Positions 1 to 8,291 of a stretch of DNA of 8,752 nt are shown here, piece by piece. Both the position numbers and the translations under genes were made by a program. Numbering within the stretch: position 1 is the stretch's first letter; the number at the start of each line of letters is the position of its first letter. This stretch comes from Candidatus Competibacteraceae bacterium (GTDB lineage: Bacteria > Pseudomonadota > Gammaproteobacteria > Competibacterales > Competibacteraceae). The stretch is taken from assembly GCA_020445005.1 (NCBI GenBank), contig JAGRHM010000135.1, positions 1 through 8,752 of the forward strand, in the 5' to 3' direction. The notes below the pieces were generated by a model. The model was not told the origin of the DNA. It worked only from the letters and a program-made list of their open reading frames with translations, and ran no database searches.

Positions 1-1
1 G

Positions 2-1606
<1,605 letters not shown>

Positions 1607-1628
1607 ATGCGAAGCTTTGAGTTGGGGC

Positions 1629-1651
1629 AGCGCCCATCGAGAATAGGCGCT
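1629..1651. terminator. Weak inverted repeat between convergent genes
   Basis: AGCGCC and GGCGCT form a perfect 6-bp stem around an 11-nt spacer. The repeat lies between the stop at 1606 and the stop of the opposing gene at 1650-1652, which it overlaps. Neither strand has a clear T-tract after the stem. It may stall transcription from either side, but it is not a convincing intrinsic terminator. Confidence 0.25.
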
Positions 1652-2672
1652 ATTCAGTATTCGACCATATCCTAAATACTTTCTCAATAATGCCTCTGTC
1701 CTTGGTAGGCCCATCATAAGCATAGTAAAGATGATCAGGCGACTCCAAAAGCTTCTGTAGATGTTCGACGAATGGCCACGCATCTTTATAAGCACTGCGA
1801 CCCCCAATTCTCATTTGAGAAAGTTGAGAATTAATTTTATTCATTCCTACTAACATTCTTCTGTCGTATCCCAGCAGACCACGCATGACTGCATCGCTGA
1901 GTTTAACAAGATCGTCCAACCCATTTTTATTTGCCATTTCTCTAAATGGGTATGTTCTCCAATCATCAGATGCATAAGGAGCATAGCCATCAAAAGGCAT
2001 CTTGCCATTGGTCTTCTCTGTCATTTCTTTCTTTTGTTTAGGGGTAGAGTGAAAAATGTATACCCTCATGGGATCGTAATTGTAGTACCATAAGTTCATA
2101 GCTGCTTGGCTACCCAAGCGATCAGCAATTTTTACAAGCTTTCGAATTCGTTTACCTTCTTCACCAGGAATTTTTTCGGCAAGTGTCACGGCAATACCAA
2201 GTACTTTGTCCATCGCTGTAGATCGAAGTTTCTCGATCCGATCTCGCGTTACTACGACGATATCCACTTCAGCATCAATAACAGCAGGGCGTGGCTTATC
2301 AAAAAATATCTCCATCACCCAGCGATTGAAGGCTAATGGATCTTGGCGACGATACAATGTCGCTACCAGTTCAACGGTGCTACCTGGCGTGATGTTGTTG
2401 GCACCCCAATATTTATGAAGCTCCTCTAAACTACCGGATTTGCGAACCAGTGCCCGAGCGAATCGTCCGCCATCGGTTCGATAAACTATCCAATGACGGA
2501 GACTATGGGCAACATTAGCGGCGAAATCATCAAAATTTTGAGCATATTTGACGGTTATAGTACCCGTTGAAGCAACATAATGATCGCGGCGATCCATCGC
2601 TGCATTGTCTCGTTTGCGGAGTATCGAGAGCGGTGTGTGATCGGTACGATGTTTCTGGTTCTGATTGCCCAT
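1650..2672 (-). CDS. Unrecognised AT-rich 340-aa protein, candidate sigma54-regulated accessory gene
   Basis: I do not recognise this protein and assign no function. It appears cytoplasmic: there is no signal peptide and no clear membrane segment. The first 30 residues are polar and basic. The middle (about 128-185) looks alpha/beta, with a hydrophobic strand DAEVDIVVVTRD followed by charged helices. The C-terminal half is rich in Tyr, Trp, Lys and Met (WYYNYDPMRVYIF, 195-207; HLYYAYDG, 314-321). The start is supported by AGAGGT at 2681-2686, 8 nt before the ATG. Base composition differs sharply from its neighbours: sampled 60-nt stretches run about 35-52% GC, against about 60-67% around it, with the 3' half the most AT-rich. 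This suggests horizontal acquisition. Its upstream region carries a sigma54-type promoter match, and the adjacent convergent gene encodes a sigma54 activator. The gene looks intact, with no internal stops or frameshifts. Confidence 0.85.
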   Translation of the reverse strand: MGNQNQKHRTDHTPLSILRKRDNAAMDRRDHYVASTGTITVKYAQNFDDFAANVAHSLRHWIVYRTDGGRFARALVRKSGSLEELHKYWGANNITPGSTVELVATLYRRQDPLAFNRWVMEIFFDKPRPAVIDAEVDIVVVTRDRIEKLRSTAMDKVLGIAVTLAEKIPGEEGKRIRKLVKIADRLGSQAAMNLWYYNYDPMRVYIFHSTPKQKKEMTEKTNGKMPFDGYAPYASDDWRTYPFREMANKNGLDDLVKLSDAVMRGLLGYDRRMLVGMNKINSQLSQMRIGGRSAYKDAWPFVEHLQKLLESPDHLYYAYDGPTKDRGIIEKVFRIWSNTE

Positions 2673-2680
2673 GACGATTG

Positions 2681-2686
2681 ACCTCT
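2681..2686 (-). promoter_or_regulatory. Ribosome binding site of the AT-rich gene
   Basis: On the minus strand this reads AGAGGT and lies 8 nt before the ATG at 2672. It decides the start in favour of the first Met over the internal Met at residue 26, where I see no comparable site. Confidence 0.65.
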
Positions 2687-2707
2687 GTAAAGAGAAATAT
2701 GAAACTG

Positions 2708-2726
2708 GCCTTTACCAAATAAAGGC
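2708..2726. repeat. Perfect 7-bp dyad overlapping the predicted transcription start
   Basis: GCCTTTA and TAAAGGC are exact inverted copies separated by CCAAA. The dyad covers the -12 side of the sigma54-type match and its predicted start point (about 2713). It could be an operator or a 5'-UTR hairpin; nothing in the sequence decides between these. Confidence 0.4.
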
Positions 2727-2740
2727 AAGCTCTTTGCCAA
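2724..2740 (-). promoter_or_regulatory. Candidate sigma54 (-24/-12) promoter of the AT-rich gene
   Basis: The minus strand reads TTGGCAAAGAGCTTGCC. Against the known consensus YTGGCACGRNNNTTGCW it matches the TTGGCA block, the purine and the TTGC block, with exactly 10 nt between the GG (2738-2737) and GC (2726-2725) dinucleotides. Mismatches are the C and G after TGGCA and the last base. Transcription would start near 2713, leaving a leader of about 40 nt that contains the Shine-Dalgarno sequence. The convergent gene at 2-1606 encodes an activator of this polymerase form, which makes the match more meaningful. Experimental support is absent. Confidence 0.6.
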
Positions 2741-2763
2741 ATCTGACAAGATGGTCAAATTTA

Positions 2764-2769
2764 ATTATA
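2764..2769 (-). promoter_or_regulatory. Possible sigma70 -10 box
   Basis: The minus strand reads exactly TATAAT. At 17 nt upstream the -35 position reads ACAAAA, a poor match. The surroundings are AT-rich, so a chance match is quite likely. It could be an alternative promoter for the AT-rich gene. Confidence 0.3.
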
Positions 2770-2864
2770 GGCACCTGTTTTATTTATTTTGTTTAGCAAG
2801 ATAGCCGCTGCTTGAAGCTGAGATCGACGCAAAAGATGCAAGCCGGCATTCCTAAAATACTGGG

Positions 2865-2883
2865 AAAAACCCAATTTGTTGGG
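2865..2883 (-). terminator. Possible Rho-independent terminator of the kinase operon
   Basis: On the minus strand, CCCAA-CAAA-TTGGG is followed directly by TTTTT, the layout of an intrinsic terminator. The stem is only 5 bp. It lies about 100 nt downstream of the stop at 2986 and upstream of the promoter signals of the next gene, so it would separate the two transcription units. Confidence 0.4.
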
Positions 2884-2940
2884 AGTCTCTCGGATGGACT
2901 AAAAAGGGGATTTATGTATCTGAAGAGCGGTGATCGAGCT

Positions 2941-2964
2941 ACTCAAACCGGCGTTCGTTCGAGT
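2941..2964. repeat. Imperfect 8-bp dyad downstream of the kinase operon
   Basis: The arms ACTCAAAC (2941-2948) and GTTCGAGT (2957-2964) are inverted copies with 7 of 8 matches and an 8-nt spacer. The dyad lies 21 nt past the stop at 2986 and about 240 nt upstream of the predicted sigma54 start. There is no T-run, so an intrinsic terminator is unlikely. Binding-site symmetry would suit an upstream activator site; this is inference. Confidence 0.35.
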
Positions 2965-2985
2965 TTCGCGAGCTATCGGTCAAGG

Positions 2986-4947
2986 TCAAATTCGAGGATC
3001 GCTCAACAGTCGCACGATTTGGTTGACCTGGAAAGAGCGAGCCAAAACGCGGAGTTCATCCAGGAACGGCCGATAATCGGCGTCGCACTGCTCCAGCTCC
3101 TCGGCCTGAGCTAGCAAATTCTTGAGATCGCCGCGCTGGGCCAAGTCTCGCAGCGCGGCGATTTTCGAGGCGGGCGGTAAAAAGCATTGATCCAGAGCGA
3201 AAGCGGACGCTGCCTCGTCCGCCGCTGCCCGAGCCATGCGCCGCGCCACGAACGTTTCCACGTCCGGCGCTTCGAGCGTGGAAAGATCGAGTAACTCGTT
3301 GATCAGAGTCGACAGATGCTCGCCGGACTCGCGGACGGTTTCGAGACCCACGCGCTGTTTGGCAGTCAGGCCGGGGTTGCGCAACAGGATTTGCGCGTAG
3401 CCCAGAATGCTGTTGAGCGGGGTGCGCAACTCATGACTCATGTTCGCCATGAACGCGCTCTTGGCTCGATTGGCCAGTTCCACTTCCACCTTAGCTGCGT
3501 GCAGCGCGTCCTGAACGCGCTGGCGCACCTCCATTTCCAGGCGCAGTTCCTGGTTGGCGGTTTCCAACTGTTCGGTCCGCTCCTCGACCCGGTGTTCGAG
3601 ATCGGCGTTGAGGGTCTCGATGGTACGCAAATATGCGCGGTTGTCCCGGAAAGTGGCCGTGACCACGTCGAACCAGGGTTGCCACGGCGCGGGAACGGCC
3701 GGCGGCGCCGGCGGTGGCCGGCCGGCCGCTTCATCGCGTAGATAATCGACCAGCGCCAGCGCCGGCTTGACGAAGCGCCAGCGCAGCAGAGCGTGGATAG
3801 CAACCAGCGTCAGAGCCAGACCGGCCAGCACGATCAGGGCGGGGTAAAGGCGCGGCAACAGACGGGCGGTGATCGCGGTGGACGGGATGGCGTGCAAGAG
3901 ATACCAGGGCGCCGACTTGATACGCTGCGCATGAACGTACTGGTCGGCGATGCGCCGAAATTCGCCGGAGGGTCGCAGCAACTGATCGACGGGGACGGAT
4001 TGCAACGATTCGGGCAGGACGTCCGCCAAGGTCCTAACCCGTTGATCGGCAGCAGTGTAAGGATGATCGGGATCGGCCAGCACCTGGCCGGTTTCGTTGA
4101 CGATCCAGACCGGCCCCCAGCGTTCGGTGACGGCTTGCAACAGCTCAGTGAGAAAACCCAGCAACACGTCAGTTCCCACCATGCCCACGTAACGGCCTTG
4201 CCAGTACACCGGCGCGGCGTGCGAGACCATCAAACCAGCGCCGGCGGTATCCAGATAGGCTTCCGTCCAATAGCTGCGTCCGTCCGGATTGCGTTCCGGG
4301 GTCGCCAGCCGATACACGTCAAACCCGAACCAGTACGCGAGCACGCCCTCCATCGTGGCGGCGTTTGCAGATTTGACGTTCACGGTGTTGTCCTGCCAGG
4401 GAAAGGCCGTGACGAAATCTTCCTTCCCGGAAAAGTAATAGCTCCAGCGGAAGAAAGGGGTGACCGCATGGGCCGAGCGCTGGAGAGGGAACAGGGAAAA
4501 CGCCATGTCCAGCTCGGTCCATCGCTCGTCGGTTCCCCGCAAAAGTTCGACCCGGCCCATGATAGTGCCGGTCAAGTCCTTGAAGGAGGTCTGTTGCGCG
4601 AGATTGAAGCTGAGGCTCGCGATGACGCCGCCCTCCACTTCGATCTGGCTCGGCGCCAGCCAGGCACGCCACTCGCTGGCATGGCGTTCGGAAGCGGTCG
4701 CAAGATAATCCTCGGCCTGGCGTCGCATGGCGCTGACGTGCAAGTTAGCGATTCTGACGAAGGCGTTCAACATCACGCGCTGTTCGGTAACGATATTGTG
4801 CAATCGACCGAGTTCGGTTTCTCGCTGCTTGAAGAATTGTTGCGCGGCCAGCGCGGCGATGATGAGGGTCAGCGGCACCGCGCTCCAGGCGATCAGCCGA
4901 TTGTAATGCCGCGCCAAGCGCTCTCGCCGAGTCGTGGATTCGTTCAT
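2986..4947 (-). CDS. Membrane sensor protein with Cache-like domain and HisKA but no ATPase domain
   Basis: Kinase-like sensor of 653 residues. A membrane helix (about 18-39), a periplasmic double-Cache-type region (about 40-365, with YWTEAYLDTAGAGLMVSHAAPVY-like features near 226-248) and a second helix (about 366-388) are followed by a Pro/Ala-rich linker, a coiled coil (about 440-495) and HisKA. The H-box SHELRTPLN has the acceptor His at 505. HisKA ends near 560. The N, G1, F and G2 boxes of the HATPase_c domain are absent, and so is any receiver. Instead a roughly 60-residue helical tail (590-650) follows, matching the tail of the kinase next door at about 32 of 61 positions. Relative to that paralog, about 300 residues are missing in frame. 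It starts inside the paralog's stop codon (ATGA overlap) with no strong Shine-Dalgarno sequence, so translation is probably coupled. It cannot autophosphorylate by itself. It may be a trans-phosphorylated partner, or a decaying duplicate. Confidence 0.93.
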   Translation of the reverse strand: MNESTTRRERLARHYNRLIAWSAVPLTLIIAALAAQQFFKQRETELGRLHNIVTEQRVMLNAFVRIANLHVSAMRRQAEDYLATASERHASEWRAWLAPSQIEVEGGVIASLSFNLAQQTSFKDLTGTIMGRVELLRGTDERWTELDMAFSLFPLQRSAHAVTPFFRWSYYFSGKEDFVTAFPWQDNTVNVKSANAATMEGVLAYWFGFDVYRLATPERNPDGRSYWTEAYLDTAGAGLMVSHAAPVYWQGRYVGMVGTDVLLGFLTELLQAVTERWGPVWIVNETGQVLADPDHPYTAADQRVRTLADVLPESLQSVPVDQLLRPSGEFRRIADQYVHAQRIKSAPWYLLHAIPSTAITARLLPRLYPALIVLAGLALTLVAIHALLRWRFVKPALALVDYLRDEAAGRPPPAPPAVPAPWQPWFDVVTATFRDNRAYLRTIETLNADLEHRVEERTEQLETANQELRLEMEVRQRVQDALHAAKVEVELANRAKSAFMANMSHELRTPLNSILGYAQILLRNPGLTAKQRVGLETVRESGEHLSTLINELLDLSTLEAPDVETFVARRMARAAADEAASAFALDQCFLPPASKIAALRDLAQRGDLKNLLAQAEELEQCDADYRPFLDELRVLARSFQVNQIVRLLSDPRI

Positions 4948-7900
4948 GACGGCGAACTCACACCGGCCAGCAGCTCGTTGATTTTCTTGAGCTGAAAACG
5001 CTCGGCCAGATCACGCAACCGGGCCGTGAAAGTCGTGTAACGCTCGTCGGCGCGCTCCAGCCGCTCGACCTGCGCCAACAGGTTGCGGAGATCGCCACGC
5101 TGAGCCAACTCCCGCAAGATCGCCAGTTCGGCGCCGGGCGGAACGACAATTTCCCCATCTGGCGCGTTGTCGGATGCCGGCGAACCAGCGGCGTTGCTGG
5201 CGTAAACCAGTTCTAGGCCCAGTCGAGCGCGCAGCAACTTCAACAACTCCTCCTGCCGGAACGGCTTGGACAGGAAGTCGTCGGCGCCGGCAGCCAGATA
5301 TTGCTCGCGGTGATGGCCGTAAGCGCTGGCGGATACGGCGATTATGATCACGTCGCGCAGCGCCTCGGACTGGCGCAGCCGGCGGGTGGCCTCCAGACCG
5401 TCCAGCACCGGCATCCGCATGTCCATTAGCACTACGTCTGGCTGGAATCGGGCCGCCACGTCCAGCGCCTCCCGGCCGTTACCGGCCTCGGCGATCCTGA
5501 AGCCAAGCGGCGCCAGCATGTCGACCAGTACGGCGCGATTCTCGCGCTTGTCGTCGGCGACCAACACCCGGCGGCGCGGTCCGCGATAGCCGATGACCGG
5601 CGCGACCGGCCCGTTCGACGCGCATTTTGGTACATCGGCCGCCGGCAAGGACAGCGCGAACCAGAACCGGCTGCCTTGGCCGAAGACGCTTTCGACGTGC
5701 AGCGCGCCACCGAGTAACTCGACCAGCCGGCGGCTGATGACCAGACCTAGGCCGGCGCCTTCGATGGCTCGATTGCGGTCGCCTACTCGCTGGAACGGTT
5801 GAAACAACTGCCCCATCTCCTCGGTTCGGATGCCGCAGCCGGTATCGGTCACGGCGAAGCGAATTTGTTCTGCGTCCCGGTCGATGGCGAACGTGACCTT
5901 GCCCGCGTCGGTGAACTTAATGGCGTTGCCGATCAGATTGAACAGGATTTGCCGCAGTTTGCGTTCATCGCCCCGTACCTGAACCGGCAGTTTTGGATCG
6001 GTATTCATGTGGAAATCCAGATTTTTCTGCTTGGCCCGGACCGCGAAAGCCCCCGCGATGCCTTGCAGAAAATGCCGCAAGTCGAACGGTCGAACGTCGA
6101 CTTCCAGTTTGTCCGATTCGATCTTGGCCAGATCCAGAATGTCGTTGATCAGGCCCAGAAGATGATCGCCGGATTGCTGGATGATGGCGGCGCCGTTGCG
6201 CGCCTTGTCGGGCAGCGCGATGTCGCGCAACAGGATCTGAGCGTAACCCAGGATGGCGTTTAGGGGTGTGCGCAACTCGTGGCTGATGTCGGCCAGAAAC
6301 TGGCTCTTGGCGCGATTGGCCTTGTCCGCCTCTTCCTTGGCTTCGCGCAGCACCTGTTCGGCGCGCTTGCGCTCGCTGATATCCTTCATGGTGCCGAGCA
6401 TCCGGTGGGCCCGACCTGCGGGGTCGGCTAGAAGAACGCCTTCCTCCTCCATGTACGCAAAGTCGCCGTCCGCGCGCCGAAACCGATATTCGATTTGGTA
6501 TTTGCACAGCGTCGCGCGGGCTTGCCGCAAGGCTTGCAAGGCCCGGGGGCGATCTTCGGGGTGAATTCGCTCTTCCCAACGCCGGATGTCGCTCCGCGCG
6601 AACTCATCAGGGCTGTAGCCGGTGACTTGGGCGATGGGACCGGCCCAGTCGATCCGGCCGCTGGCGAGGTCGTAGTCGTACACGAGATGGCCGGTTTGTT
6701 CCGCCACGACCCGATAACGGATTTCGCTGGCCTGTAGCGCTTGGTAGATTTGGATGCGGTCGGAGCTTTCCTGCTGGAGGTCCCAGTCGCGCCGGCGGAT
6801 TTCTTCCGTCACCGACCGTGCGGTGGCAGCAAAGGCGACGGCGAGTTGGCCGATTTCGTCCTGACGTGTGGTGTCCAGTGGCGCCAGCACTCGCTGTTCG
6901 CCCATCTGCCGAACGGCCAACAGCAGTTGGCGGAGCGGAGCGGCGATCTGCCGTTCCAGCAACATCGCCAACACGCCCAGCACCAAGGCAAGCGAGACGA
7001 AACCAGTCCACAGCACCCATTGCGCGGCTTTGAACGCTTCCGTCCGGATCGCGCCGCCCGGCAGGGTCGAAGCGAAATACCAGCCCGGCCCCTGCAACCG
7101 GCTGATGGCGTAGTACTGGTCGGCGTCCGTATCGTAGCCGTAACGCGGCAAAGCCGTTGCGCGGGTAGCCAGCGCCAGGAGGGCGCGCAGGCGGGCGTCG
7201 CCGGTCTGGCCGATAAAGTAGGTGCCCTCGTGTTCGACAATTTTGGCCTTGTAGGTTCGGTCGACGATCAACCGTCCATCGTGCCGAAACACGGTATGGA
7301 TCGCGCCCGGAGGAATATCGGCGTGCAGAATGCTGGTTTCCAGGTCGTCGAGCAGGGTGTCGCTCGCGACGGTGGCGACGTGGGCACCGTCGAGATCGAT
7401 GGGCGTCACCGCCGGCACCAGCAATTGATGATAGGCGGGTTCGTACTCCGGGCCGGCCCAAGCGGTTTCGCGCCCCGGATTGCGGGCCGGCTTGGCGGCG
7501 AGGAAGGATTCCTGCTCATTCAGCGCCCAGTCCGCAGCGGTATTGGCGGCCCATTGCACGTAGTTGGAGCGTACCGGATCATCGTAGCCCATATTAGCGG
7601 ACTGGGTGGGATGCAGGAAATACAGGTTGACGAACCGAGTGGTGGTCAGCTTGGCAAACTGCTCGGAAAGATCGAAAAACAGCATCCACAGCCGTTTGAA
7701 TTCCCGGTCGGGTTGCACATCTTTGTGAATCCAGCCGGTCGAGTAACGGACGATGTTGGCATATTCCGGCCGGTTGCGGATGGCGCCGTCGGGGTAACGC
7801 ATCATCAGTTGATCGAAACGCCGTTCGAAATCGGAGGAGGGTTCCTTGTAGCGTCGCAGAAACTCTTGTTTGATGACCTGATGAAATTGGCGTGCCAGCG

Positions 7901-8093
7901 CGAAATGTGCTTCGTGAAATTTGGCGCGCTGGATAGTGTATTCGCGCAACTGATCAAGCGCGCGTCCTTCGATTTCCTGGAAGATCAGCGCGTAACTGAC
8001 CCCGCTGGCCAAGGCGACGATCAGGGTGACGCCAAGCGCGATCTTGAGCAGAGTTTTGCCAGCTAGGGTTTGCCGATAGGAACTGATGCGCAT
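4944..8093 (-). CDS. Hybrid sensor histidine kinase (Cache-like sensor, HAMP, PAS, HisKA, HATPase_c, REC)
   Basis: Complete 1049-residue hybrid kinase, first gene of the operon. Order: membrane helix (about 15-38), large periplasmic sensor (about 40-355, probably Cache-type), second helix (about 357-379), HAMP (about 380-432), PAS with PAC (about 456-576, GTMKDISERKRAE), HisKA with acceptor His605 in SHELRTPLN, HATPase_c with N-box (N719/N723), G1 DTGCGI (750-755), F-box FQPFQR and G2 GAGLGL (779-784), then a receiver with acidic pair D847/D848, acceptor Asp891 in LMDMRMP and Lys943 in SKPF. A helical tail (about 983-1043) ends it. All catalytic residues are present. The ligand is unknown. 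There is no Hpt domain, so phosphate from the receiver must go to another protein. The chosen ATG at 8093 lacks a strong Shine-Dalgarno sequence, but the helix of the signal anchor follows directly. Its stop overlaps the start of the ATPase-less paralog by 4 bp. Confidence 0.97.
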   Translation of the reverse strand: MRISSYRQTLAGKTLLKIALGVTLIVALASGVSYALIFQEIEGRALDQLREYTIQRAKFHEAHFALARQFHQVIKQEFLRRYKEPSSDFERRFDQLMMRYPDGAIRNRPEYANIVRYSTGWIHKDVQPDREFKRLWMLFFDLSEQFAKLTTTRFVNLYFLHPTQSANMGYDDPVRSNYVQWAANTAADWALNEQESFLAAKPARNPGRETAWAGPEYEPAYHQLLVPAVTPIDLDGAHVATVASDTLLDDLETSILHADIPPGAIHTVFRHDGRLIVDRTYKAKIVEHEGTYFIGQTGDARLRALLALATRATALPRYGYDTDADQYYAISRLQGPGWYFASTLPGGAIRTEAFKAAQWVLWTGFVSLALVLGVLAMLLERQIAAPLRQLLLAVRQMGEQRVLAPLDTTRQDEIGQLAVAFAATARSVTEEIRRRDWDLQQESSDRIQIYQALQASEIRYRVVAEQTGHLVYDYDLASGRIDWAGPIAQVTGYSPDEFARSDIRRWEERIHPEDRPRALQALRQARATLCKYQIEYRFRRADGDFAYMEEEGVLLADPAGRAHRMLGTMKDISERKRAEQVLREAKEEADKANRAKSQFLADISHELRTPLNAILGYAQILLRDIALPDKARNGAAIIQQSGDHLLGLINDILDLAKIESDKLEVDVRPFDLRHFLQGIAGAFAVRAKQKNLDFHMNTDPKLPVQVRGDERKLRQILFNLIGNAIKFTDAGKVTFAIDRDAEQIRFAVTDTGCGIRTEEMGQLFQPFQRVGDRNRAIEGAGLGLVISRRLVELLGGALHVESVFGQGSRFWFALSLPAADVPKCASNGPVAPVIGYRGPRRRVLVADDKRENRAVLVDMLAPLGFRIAEAGNGREALDVAARFQPDVVLMDMRMPVLDGLEATRRLRQSEALRDVIIIAVSASAYGHHREQYLAAGADDFLSKPFRQEELLKLLRARLGLELVYASNAAGSPASDNAPDGEIVVPPGAELAILRELAQRGDLRNLLAQVERLERADERYTTFTARLRDLAERFQLKKINELLAGVSSPS

Positions 8094-8291
8094 GGCGCGG
8101 ACGTCAATCCGTTGCGGAGGAGGCGGTCATGAGTACGGGTCTCTCTTACTAGACCGTTTGCGAACGAATGCAAATATACCTTATCCGGCGAGAATCCGTC
8201 GTTGCCGATTCCTACTACGCTTTTCAAGTGAGGATTGCCGCATCGCTTGGCTCAGGCGTCCAGCACGATTCTGTATCTCGGAGAGTGGTTC
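8094..8291. other. Divergent intergenic region
   Basis: About 200 nt between the starts of the hybrid kinase (-) and the small ORF (+). It must hold the kinase operon's promoter, but I find no convincing -35/-10 pair or -24/-12 match on either strand. A TATATT box reading on the minus strand (8173-8178) has no partner -35. A strong Shine-Dalgarno-like GGAGGAGG (8116-8123, +) precedes only a 7-codon ORF (8129-8152). Confidence 0.5.

Larger units (their letters stand above)
2673..2985. other. Intergenic region with divergent-looking regulatory signals
   Basis: This is the stretch between the start of the AT-rich gene and the end of the kinase operon; both are on the minus strand. I see no credible gene in it. 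It contains, from right to left, a dyad at 2941-2964, a terminator-like hairpin with T-run (2865-2883), a TATAAT box (2764-2769), a -24/-12 match (2724-2740), a 7-bp dyad (2708-2726) and the Shine-Dalgarno sequence at 2681-2686. The AT-rich stretch begins at about 2751-2800. Confidence 0.7.

Noticed and set aside
2721..2738. GGCAA/TTGCC hairpin as a separate regulatory stem
   Set aside because: The complementarity follows from the -24 (TGGCA) and -12 (TTGCC) blocks themselves, so it is not independent evidence of an RNA structure.
2812..3114. Plus-strand open frame of 100 codons
   Set aside because: It begins at a TTG without a ribosome site and runs into the 3' end of the kinase-like gene on the other strand; no motif is present.
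3793..4995. Long plus-strand open frame (400 codons) opposite the ATPase-less sensor gene
   Set aside because: It is antisense to a well-supported coding frame with recognisable domains. Its translation is rich in Gly, Arg, Gln and His, as expected for a GC-rich shadow frame, and it shows no motif.
5799..6263. Plus-strand open frame of 154 codons
   Set aside because: It lies opposite the HATPase_c and HisKA segment of the hybrid kinase, where every catalytic motif is intact on the minus strand.
6741..8066. Long plus-strand open frame (441 codons) opposite the hybrid kinase
   Set aside because: It is antisense to the periplasmic sensor, HAMP and PAS coding region. It has no recognisable domain and is explained by GC-rich codon bias on the opposite strand.
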